Source of the DNA: a virus
Strand: one strand, 5' to 3'
DNA length: 64,000 bases
Virus record (IMG/VR): IMGVR_UViG_3300048113_001121
Location: 1 to 64,000 of that record
Shown piece by piece: positions 8,008 through 15,026 of the stretch (positions are counted from its first letter, which is position 1; the number at the start of each line of letters is the position of its first letter). The notes beneath the pieces are model-generated. The model worked only from the letters and a program-made list of their open reading frames with translations. It searched no databases and was not told the DNA's origin. Made by a program: the position numbers and the translations under genes.

Positions 8008-9048
8008 TTATAGAAGTCTAGCTTTAGATTTTAATACTGACTGTTTGGTTATATCTATTTTAACTACATCAATCTTAATCTCATCATTAGTTGATACCTT
8101 TATTGTTGCGATATCATCACCAATATAGTTATCATTAATATAAACGGAATAACTATCTACATTAGACGTTTCTAATATTGTTAAATCAATTTCATATCTG
8201 TAAGTTTCAGTTAAAGATTCTAAACCACTAACAAAAATAATGTCTAAATCAAAATCACTTGGATTCGAAGGTAATTTCTCAACTCTCTTACCAGTATTAA
8301 GTAAATCAACCTCAAATATAGTTGCGGTTCTAGATATTGCAGGAGACACCTCAAACTCTTCTTCATCTAATAAGAATCCCATCATTAAGAATTCGTAGTT
8401 TTGTACGTAGTATTTTCTTTTCTCAAGTTCTAAAACGGATTCGTCAGATGAACTGTTTAATATCATTGGTATATAGTGACCCTTTATTTCTGTATACGCT
8501 TGTCTAGATGAAAATTTCTGTAATACCTTTTTATTAAAGTCATTTAACTCTCTCATTCTATTACAGAATATTTTTACATTGTAAGTAATATCTACAGGAA
8601 CGGGTTGAGGTATTTTATATATGTCCATTCCTTTTCTTTGTCCGTCCCACGTTGGTACTTTAGCGTAATAGAATTGTCTTCTATTTGGTATTGTATATTG
8701 TAATGATGGATTTGTCCCAAACTTAACATCGGGGTTTCTAACCGTGGCAACAAAAGGGGGTTTAATATTTTTATCTAAATCCTGAAAATTCCAAGTCTCA
8801 GTAAACTGAGCCCAATTTTGTGTGGTTATAATTAAATCTATATTTTTTATATTCTTCCCGTTTACTGAAATACCTAATTCGTCTCTAACAAAATCTAACA
8901 TACCCCTATCTAAATCTGCATGTAAAATGGATTTTGGTAAATAGGTACCATCTTCTTGAATTTGTTCAAGTAGTTCCTCTCTTCTCTGATGTAAAATTTT
9001 ATCAGGAGTTAAAGGTAAATATTTTTTTACATTTTTAGGTAGTCCCAT
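8008..9048 (-). CDS. 15: Tail completion / sheath stabiliser, gp15-like
   Basis: A 346-residue protein. The segment PVPVDITYNVKIFCNRMREL (about 150-170), then NKKVLQKFSSRQAYTEIKGHYIPMIL and a later YEFLMMGFLLDEEEFEVSPAISR, parallels T4 gp15 (PIKMIYELSIF, then a helix, then WSLTFEVNGWMYPP). Gp15 caps the completed tail and joins sheath and tube to the neck. It is longer than T4 gp15 (272 aa) through a C-terminal beta-rich extension. The gene is coupled to the upstream zinc-ribbon gene by a one-base stop/start overlap (TAATG) and lies between gp14-like and gp18-like genes, as in T4. Confidence 0.78.
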   Translation of the reverse strand: MGLPKNVKKYLPLTPDKILHQRREELLEQIQEDGTYLPKSILHADLDRGMLDFVRDELGISVNGKNIKNIDLIITTQNWAQFTETWNFQDLDKNIKPPFVATVRNPDVKFGTNPSLQYTIPNRRQFYYAKVPTWDGQRKGMDIYKIPQPVPVDITYNVKIFCNRMRELNDFNKKVLQKFSSRQAYTEIKGHYIPMILNSSSDESVLELEKRKYYVQNYEFLMMGFLLDEEEFEVSPAISRTATIFEVDLLNTGKRVEKLPSNPSDFDLDIIFVSGLESLTETYRYEIDLTILETSNVDSYSVYINDNYIGDDIATIKVSTNDEIKIDVVKIDITKQSVLKSKARLL

Positions 9049-9608
9049 TATTTTACAGTTTCACTTATAAAAAATACTTTATTCTTAGAGTTAATCATTT
9101 CAACCTCGTTAGCATTGTAAATTGGTTCCTCACCATCTTTTCTAACGAATGAGTCATACTTATACGGATTATACGTTATCACATTCTCATTTGGCTCATC
9201 AGGTAAGTTTTCACACGGAAACGTACAAAAATCCATTAAAGTTCCAATCACAAAGGCATGTACATTTTTTCTCATTTCATCTCTTACTTTTTCTTTACCT
9301 CCTTGTCGTACTCTAAATTCAACATCTTTTAATTTAACATAATCGGCATACATTACAATTTTATTTTTATATGATACTGAAAATGTGTGTTTATGTAAGT
9401 TATAGTATACCATAACTTTTTTACCTATATAATTAACTTCTTGATTATCGTTACCACATTTATGACAGATATACGGGTCGTGGCCACCGTCACTTAAATC
9501 CCAAGACCACCCACAATCATCACACACAACTTTTTCACCTTCAATACCTTCACACATATGTGACATACGGGTTTTAATAAAATTTATTTCTTTTAGTAAT
9601 TTTTTCAT
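9048..9608 (-). CDS. Zinc-ribbon protein of neck/tail cluster
   Basis: A 186-residue protein. An N-terminal zinc ribbon is clear: CDDCGWSWD and CHKCGND, a pair of C-x-x-C knuckles (about residues 29-52). The following domain reads KKVMVYYNLHKHTFSVSYKN, then a V-R-x-G-G-K-E-K-V region and KNVHAFVIGTL. I recall this Y-Y-N-L-H-K ... K-N-V-H-A-F pattern from uncharacterised phage proteins, but know no function for it. It overlaps gp14-like by four bases and gp15-like by one, so it is co-translated with neck genes. It may be a structural or assembly factor; no enzymatic motif is visible. Confidence 0.7.
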   Translation of the reverse strand: MKKLLKEINFIKTRMSHMCEGIEGEKVVCDDCGWSWDLSDGGHDPYICHKCGNDNQEVNYIGKKVMVYYNLHKHTFSVSYKNKIVMYADYVKLKDVEFRVRQGGKEKVRDEMRKNVHAFVIGTLMDFCTFPCENLPDEPNENVITYNPYKYDSFVRKDGEEPIYNANEVEMINSKNKVFFISETVK

Positions 9609-10120
9609 ATTCCTCTAAATTCCCCGTCATTAACAGGTGCTGCAATTATACTTCGGTAAAATGGTTTATATCCACCATAAGTATGTTTATTGTCGCTAAC
9701 AACACGACCATCATTAACAACAGAGTAATACCTTACTCGGTCCTCAGTTTCATAATAACCTAAATAATCGCCATAATCGATGTCAATATTTAACTCGTCT
9801 AACGCGTCTTGGTAAACACCAACCTTTAAGTTACCTGGTTCTAATTGTGATAAATTAGCATTAGAATAATTTTGATTTTCAGGTGTCTCGATAGTTACGT
9901 ATCCTTTAAATTCAACAGGAGGTAAAAACTGTATTCCGTCCTCTAAAGATTCTCCATACACATCATCGGTTTTAGTTTTTTGTCTATCGACCTTATATAG
10001 AACAACGGTGAAATGCATATCACCTTCAAGCCATTCACGACCCATATTTTGTTCTAATCCAAAATCCTCGGAACCGAAAAACTTTTCTAAACGCGTTATT
10101 GGTATCTTTCTATTACTCAT
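9605..10120 (-). CDS. 14: Neck protein, gp14-like
   Basis: A 171-residue protein, shorter than T4 gp14 (256 aa). After a short N-terminus, MHFTVVLYKVDRQKTKTDDVYGES parallels the T4 gp14 stretch around [20 protein letters not shown], and GDYLGYYETEDRVRYYSVVND parallels [20 protein letters not shown]. Gp14 forms part of the neck joining head and tail. Its position directly before the gp15-like gene fits. Similarity is weak and judged by eye, so the family call is moderate. It ends in an ATGA overlap with the zinc-ribbon gene. Confidence 0.6.
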   Translation of the reverse strand: MSNRKIPITRLEKFFGSEDFGLEQNMGREWLEGDMHFTVVLYKVDRQKTKTDDVYGESLEDGIQFLPPVEFKGYVTIETPENQNYSNANLSQLEPGNLKVGVYQDALDELNIDIDYGDYLGYYETEDRVRYYSVVNDGRVVSDNKHTYGGYKPFYRSIIAAPVNDGEFRGI

Positions 10121-10125
10121 ATATT

Positions 10126-10159
10126 GATAAATAGTTAGTTTATAGTTATATTATAAATA
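10126..10159. promoter_or_regulatory. Divergent late-promoter-like region (gp14 / helicase)
   Basis: The 46-base gap between divergent starts holds GATAAATA (10126-10133; TATTTATC toward gp14) and TATAAATA (10152-10159), which is in T4 orientation toward the helicase but only 7 bases from its ATG. Its reverse complement TATTTATA faces gp14. Either transcript would have almost no leader. Confidence 0.4.
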
Positions 10160-10166
10160 TTAGATT

Positions 10167-11930
10167 ATGGAAAGTAATAAAGATAAATTATCTAAGATAC
10201 CTGAAGTTAGGGCGCAACGTACATTAGAAGTATACGATGGGTTCAATAATTATATACAATCTATTCAAAAAAAATTTAAAGAACAAAAACATTTTAAATT
10301 AACAAGGGCTCAAGCCGACTACATCAATAGTTATCATGAGTTAGTCCCTAAAATAGCCAGAAAGTGGGTGGACTTAGATAGTTACTTCGGTAAGAAGATG
10401 ATGGAAGATAAACTTCTTACAAAAGTACCTGAAAAAGTTTACATTGAAAAACTTTTGGTCGAAAAAGATAAATCTTTTCACATATGGGGTAAAATATTTG
10501 AAAATGAAAAATTACATTCATTTTGGTTACCTCGTGTTGCACTAATAAAATCACAGGAAATTGAAAAGGTTCAAATAGATTATACTAAATACTCTCATAG
10601 ACCTCCGTTAGAACATCAAATAGAATCTATTGAAAAATTAGCGAGTCATAAGAAATATATCTTAGCTGATGATATGGGGTTAGGTAAGACTACCTCAACC
10701 GTCATTGCTGCTTTAGAGTCGGGAGCCGAAAGAGTATTAATTGTTTGTCCAGCATCTTTAAAAATTAATTGGAAACGTGAAATTCAAAATTATACCGAAA
10801 AAAGCATATCAATAGTCGAAGGTAAGAAATGGGAAAGTGCCGATTTTGTTATTATTAACTATGACATATTAAAGAATTTTCATGATATAAAAAACAAAGA
10901 AGAATCAATAATATTGCAAGAAGGGTTTGATTTAGTTGTTGTCGATGAGGCACATTACATTCAAAATGTTCAAGCAAAAAGAACTAAATTAATTAACGAC
11001 ATAATAAATTCAATAGGTAAGGTATGGTTACTAACGGGTACTCCAATGACATCAAGACCAATTAATTATTATAATTTATTAAATTTAGTAGAATCACCTG
11101 TGGCTTATAATTGGATGGCGTACGTAATTAGGTACTGCGAAGGTTATCAATTTAATGTGGGTAATCGTAAAGTGTGGAACGTAAATGGGGCGTCTAACTT
11201 ATTAGAGTTAAGAGATAGAACCAAAACGCATGTTCTTAGAAGATTAAAACAGGATATTTTAGATTTACCTGATAAGATTATCACTCCCGTTTATTTAAAT
11301 TTAAAATCTAAAGAGTATATGGCACTTATGGGTGAATACTACGATTGGATGGAGGATGATAGGGAGAAAAAATCATTAACCGTACAATTTTCTATGTTAA
11401 TGAAAGTCAGACAAATAATTGCCGAAAATAAAATAAAAGAAACTTGTGAGTTAGTTGAAAACATTATTGAACAAGGAAAGAAAGTAATTGTCTTTACCAA
11501 CTTTACTGACACACTAAATAGAATTGCGGACCACTTTGGTAAAAAGGCAGTTAAATTAGACGGTAAGATGAGTAAAGTTGCTCGTCAAAACTCTGTAGAC
11601 CAATTTCAAGAAAATGATAAAATAAAAGTTTTTGTTGGTAACTTAAAAGCTGCAGGTGTTGGTATAACTCTTACCGCAGCAGAGGCAGTAGTTATGAATG
11701 ATTTATCATTTGTTCCTTCTGACCATTCACAAGCCGAAGACAGAGCGTATAGATACGGACAAAAATCTAATGTTTCTGTATTCTACCCAATTTTTGAAAA
11801 CTCAATAGAAGGTATCATATATGATATTTTATCTAATAAGAAAAATATTTTTGAAACGGTTATGGGTGATAATGAGGAGAGAGGGGACATAATGGAACAA
11901 ATTATTAATGAAATATCAGTTAGAAGATAA
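10167..11930 (+). CDS. SNF2-family DNA helicase / translocase
   Basis: A 587-residue SF2 enzyme. Motif I is ADDMGLGKTT (residues 167-176), Ia is IVCPASLKINW (about 192-202), motif II is VVVDEAH (about 257-263), motif III is WLLTGTPMTSRP. The C-terminal RecA lobe has VFTNFTDTLNRI, KLDGKMSK and motif VI QAEDRAYRYGQ. This arrangement is typical of small SNF2/SMARCAL1-like ATPases that translocate on duplex DNA or anneal/remodel forks. An N-terminal ~130 residues carry no recognised domain. T4 has UvsW in a related fork-remodelling role, but UvsW is not SNF2 type. It likely acts in phage replication or recombination, heading a plus-strand block with the SOD fusion and gp13. Confidence 0.92.
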   Translation: MESNKDKLSKIPEVRAQRTLEVYDGFNNYIQSIQKKFKEQKHFKLTRAQADYINSYHELVPKIARKWVDLDSYFGKKMMEDKLLTKVPEKVYIEKLLVEKDKSFHIWGKIFENEKLHSFWLPRVALIKSQEIEKVQIDYTKYSHRPPLEHQIESIEKLASHKKYILADDMGLGKTTSTVIAALESGAERVLIVCPASLKINWKREIQNYTEKSISIVEGKKWESADFVIINYDILKNFHDIKNKEESIILQEGFDLVVVDEAHYIQNVQAKRTKLINDIINSIGKVWLLTGTPMTSRPINYYNLLNLVESPVAYNWMAYVIRYCEGYQFNVGNRKVWNVNGASNLLELRDRTKTHVLRRLKQDILDLPDKIITPVYLNLKSKEYMALMGEYYDWMEDDREKKSLTVQFSMLMKVRQIIAENKIKETCELVENIIEQGKKVIVFTNFTDTLNRIADHFGKKAVKLDGKMSKVARQNSVDQFQENDKIKVFVGNLKAAGVGITLTAAEAVVMNDLSFVPSDHSQAEDRAYRYGQKSNVSVFYPIFENSIEGIIYDILSNKKNIFETVMGDNEERGDIMEQIINEISVRR

Positions 11931-11948
11931 AAAATTATAATTAACCAT

Positions 11949-11956
11949 TATTTATA
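11949..11956 (+). promoter_or_regulatory. Late-promoter-like motif before SOD fusion
   Basis: TATTTATAATAAAAAA begins 20 bases before the ATG, in the 38-base gap after the helicase. It matches the motif seen before virion genes. Confidence 0.4.
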
Positions 11957-11968
11957 ATAAAAAAATAA

Positions 11969-13531
11969 ATGAAGTTCAAAAGATTAATAAATAAAATCTC
12001 AACGATTGAACATAAAATTAATAGCCGAGAAAAGTTAACAGAAGTTAACGTTAATATCTCGCACACTCCCAAACAAATTTTAACAGAAATGAAAAAAATT
12101 GGTATAGAAACATTACCGTACTCTTATTCTGCCTTAGAGAGATTTATAGATTCAGAAACTATGGATACTCACTATAACAAACATTATAAAGGATACGTTA
12201 AGAAATTAAATAATGCATTGTCGAGTAGAGTTGACGGTAACATTGAATTAGAACAATTAATAAGAGGTATTTCACGATACAATAAAACAATTAGAGACAA
12301 TGCGGGCGGAGCATTTAACCACGCACTTTTTTGGAAAATAATGTCACCCAAAAAACAAAGAGCTCAAGGTGAAATTTATGACAAAATAATTAAGGATTTT
12401 GGTAATTTTCCTAAATTCAAAAAAATATTTAGTAATGAGGCAATAAAAAACTTTGGTTCAGGATGGACTTGGTTAGTCTTAACTAAGAATGGTAAATTAA
12501 AAATAATGTCCACCCCAAATCAAGACAACCCATTAATGAATGTGGTTAAAAATGGTGGATACCCATTATTGTGTTTAGATACATGGGAACATGCTTATTA
12601 CTTGAAATACCGTAATAAGAGAGATGAATATGTTAGAAATTTTTGGACAATAATCAATTGGGATTATGTTAATGAATTATATTTAAATCAAACATCAAAA
12701 AAACTAACTGAAACGAAGATAGTTAAAAGTATTATTTCTGAAGGTGCGAGTGCAGGATGTAATAGAAATCAAGTACAGACGTACCGCAGATTATTTAATA
12801 CTAATCCTGAGATAAAAAAACGTTTTATGTATACGATAATGGATATACTAAAAGAAGTATTTTCAGAATATTGGTATGAAAAAAACAAATACTCTAAAGG
12901 TCAAATGTCAGGGATTTATGATTATGAACAAAAAGGTCGCTCAGTGATTAATAAGTTAAATACCAACTACACAGCTTTTTGTACATTAGTGAGTGACACA
13001 AATAAATATTTAAGAAAATATGGTATTGATGCAATTAATTTTAATGATAAAAATCACAAACAACAACTAACTGAAGTTGATAGACTTAACAAATATTTGA
13101 TAGAATTAAGGTACTCTATTTTTAACGCAGATTCACCAACGTTTAAAACTCTAATGTCTGGTTTAGATAAAACAAATAAGTTTGGAGATAAAAGAGAGGT
13201 TGACGCTGTTGTAAGTTTAAAAAAAATATTTAACACTTCTGATGTCAAAAAAGTTGGGGAACTAGGTGACGTAGATGATATGATTAAAGGTATAGACGCA
13301 GTCGTCACATTACCTGAAGGTACTAAAACAATACAAATTAAACCATTTAATCGTATTAATAAAAAAGACGGTAAAGTTATTGTTTACGGTACAGGAAACG
13401 TTAAACCCTATAAAACGGATTATTTAGTTTTTCATAGTGATAAGTTAGGAACTGAAGTTTTTGAGAATAAAAATACTAAAATAGTTAACGGAAGATACGT
13501 TTTTAACGAGTCATCACAATATATTAATTAA
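11969..13531 (+). CDS. Mn-type superoxide dismutase with long C-terminal extension
   Basis: A 520-residue protein whose residues about 48-240 are an unmistakable Fe/Mn superoxide dismutase. LPYSYSALERFI, THYNKHYKGYVKKLNNAL, NAGGAFNHALFW, NFGSGWTWLVL, STPNQDNPLM and DTWEHAYYLKYRNKRDEYV align with E. coli SodA. All four metal ligands are present: His68, His118, Asp204, His208. Gly114 and Gln185 match the Mn-type second-sphere pattern. SOD disproportionates superoxide. A basic N-terminus (1-47) precedes it. The 280-residue C-terminal part has no SOD homology; near its end it has a D ... TIQIKPF pattern that could be a PD-(D/E)xK-like nuclease fold. The gene sits between the helicase and neck gp13 and has a late-type motif, so it may be made late. 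The fusion is unusual. Confidence 0.9.
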   Translation: MKFKRLINKISTIEHKINSREKLTEVNVNISHTPKQILTEMKKIGIETLPYSYSALERFIDSETMDTHYNKHYKGYVKKLNNALSSRVDGNIELEQLIRGISRYNKTIRDNAGGAFNHALFWKIMSPKKQRAQGEIYDKIIKDFGNFPKFKKIFSNEAIKNFGSGWTWLVLTKNGKLKIMSTPNQDNPLMNVVKNGGYPLLCLDTWEHAYYLKYRNKRDEYVRNFWTIINWDYVNELYLNQTSKKLTETKIVKSIISEGASAGCNRNQVQTYRRLFNTNPEIKKRFMYTIMDILKEVFSEYWYEKNKYSKGQMSGIYDYEQKGRSVINKLNTNYTAFCTLVSDTNKYLRKYGIDAINFNDKNHKQQLTEVDRLNKYLIELRYSIFNADSPTFKTLMSGLDKTNKFGDKREVDAVVSLKKIFNTSDVKKVGELGDVDDMIKGIDAVVTLPEGTKTIQIKPFNRINKKDGKVIVYGTGNVKPYKTDYLVFHSDKLGTEVFENKNTKIVNGRYVFNESSQYIN

Positions 13532-13550
13532 AGAAATGTAGTTTTCTGAA

Positions 13551-13558
13551 TATTTATT
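13551..13558 (+). promoter_or_regulatory. Late-promoter-like motif before gp13
   Basis: TATTTATTAAGAAAA lies 14 bases before the gp13-like ATG, in the gap after the SOD fusion gene. Confidence 0.35.
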
Positions 13559-13572
13559 AAGAAAACACACAT

Positions 13573-14685
13573 ATGTCAGTAATAGTTGAACCACAAAGAA
13601 CAAAACTTTATACCCGTGTAAAACACCTATTAGGTGCACCAATACGTAGTATTGAAATAGAAGATGAAATGATGGACTCTTTATTAGAGTTATCTATTCA
13701 GGATTACGCTCAATATGTGAATGATTGGTTAATAGAGTCTCAATGGACATCACTTTACGGTATGAACTTAGATGAACAATCTGTCACAAGAGCATTCACT
13801 ACTCGTTCATTAGACTGGGAAACTCAATACACCTATTCTTATTCTAAAATAGTTGGACTTCAAGCCGGTGGAGACTCAGTACTCAAAAAAGATTATATCG
13901 ACTTAAAAACAAACCAACAAATTTATGAAATACCAGCAGGTAGAGAATTAAATGAATTATTATGGTTTTCAAGAGCAGAATTAGACGCAGCCTTTTTCGA
14001 CCCATTTATGGGTGGATTTGGAGGTATGGGTGGTGTAGGTTTAGGTGGTGGTGCCGGATTTTCACAAATGGGACAAACAGGTAATTACATGATAACACCC
14101 GCTTTTGACATTTTACTTAGAATGCAAGACATAAATTTAAAACGAAGACTTATTGGTGGTGAATTAACGTATAGAGTAACTGCGTTACCTGAAGGAAAAA
14201 AAGCCGTACATCTTTATAATGTCCCTGGAGGTAAATTTGATTTTGGTACAATAGAAAATAACGAATATAGAGTATGGTATTGGTATTACGAAACTAATGA
14301 TAGGGAAGATTGTTTAGCTAAAAACCCTGATGTAGTGAGACTACCTTCTGATATTCCAATTGATGAAATGTTATGGGCAGAACTAAATAATCCAGCACAA
14401 GCTTGGGTTAGAAAGTGGTTTGTTGCTTATGTTAAAGAAACTTTAGGACGTGTAAGAGGTAAATTTAGTGGTAATTTAAAAACTCCAGATTCTGAAGTAA
14501 CAATGGATTACGATTCTTTACTCACTGAAGCTAAAGACGAAAAGAGTAAATTAATGGAAGAATTAATGAATCGATTAGAAAGGTTAAGACCTGATAAGAT
14601 GATGGAAAGAGAAGCTAATTTAGCTGAAAATTTAAATAAATCATTACAATACAGAGCGTTACCGAGACAAATGTACGTAATTTAA
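13573..14685 (+). CDS. 13: Neck protein, gp13-like
   Basis: A 370-residue protein (T4 gp13 is 309 aa). The N-terminus TRVKHLLGAPIRSIEIEDEM followed by a helix matches T4 gp13 RRLGAPIINVELTPDQI. The C-terminus also matches: AQAWVRKWFVAYVKETLGRV, a short linker, then TMDYDSLLTEAKDEKSKLMEEL parallels gp13 RWVKDYATALAKELNG and [21 protein letters not shown]. A Gly-rich loop (about 149-165) sits mid-protein. Gp13 and gp14 close the filled head and accept the tail. It is separated from gp14 and gp15 by the helicase/SOD block and lies on the opposite strand, a rearrangement relative to T4. Confidence 0.88.
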   Translation: MSVIVEPQRTKLYTRVKHLLGAPIRSIEIEDEMMDSLLELSIQDYAQYVNDWLIESQWTSLYGMNLDEQSVTRAFTTRSLDWETQYTYSYSKIVGLQAGGDSVLKKDYIDLKTNQQIYEIPAGRELNELLWFSRAELDAAFFDPFMGGFGGMGGVGLGGGAGFSQMGQTGNYMITPAFDILLRMQDINLKRRLIGGELTYRVTALPEGKKAVHLYNVPGGKFDFGTIENNEYRVWYWYYETNDREDCLAKNPDVVRLPSDIPIDEMLWAELNNPAQAWVRKWFVAYVKETLGRVRGKFSGNLKTPDSEVTMDYDSLLTEAKDEKSKLMEELMNRLERLRPDKMMEREANLAENLNKSLQYRALPRQMYVI

Positions 14686-14687
14686 CT

Positions 14688-15026
14688 ATGGGAATTATAA
14701 AAACACGACCGATTAAAAAAATTATTAATGGTAAAGAAACTATTTTTTCTGAAACTATTATGGTAATTAATATGCCTTTTTATAAGACAAATGGTGAGAG
14801 CGCTATTGTGGTTAAAAATAGTAATTCAGAATGTGTCATTTTATTAGATGAAACCACCACAGAACATATTACCGTAAAATCTATGTCAGACTCTATAGTA
14901 AAAACAGACAAACTAATCGATGAACAATATGAAGAAATTAGACTCGAAAAGTTTGCCTCTGTTGAACTAAGATATATAAATAACTACTGGTACGTTATGT
15001 CTTCTGATGGTCTAAAGAATTCATAA
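14688..15026 (+). CDS. Small virion-like protein of unknown function
   Basis: A 112-residue protein starting two bases after gp13. It is beta-rich with FASVELRYINNYWYVMSSDGL at the end, a pattern seen at the C-termini of phage fibre and tail-tip proteins (variants of V-x-L-x-Y-x-N-x-W-Y-V-x-S-S-D-G). Its 3' end overlaps the convergent DNA polymerase gene by 32 bases, so late expression would produce RNA antisense to the polymerase 3' end. I do not recognise a family with certainty. Confidence 0.6.
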   Translation: MGIIKTRPIKKIINGKETIFSETIMVINMPFYKTNGESAIVVKNSNSECVILLDETTTEHITVKSMSDSIVKTDKLIDEQYEEIRLEKFASVELRYINNYWYVMSSDGLKNS

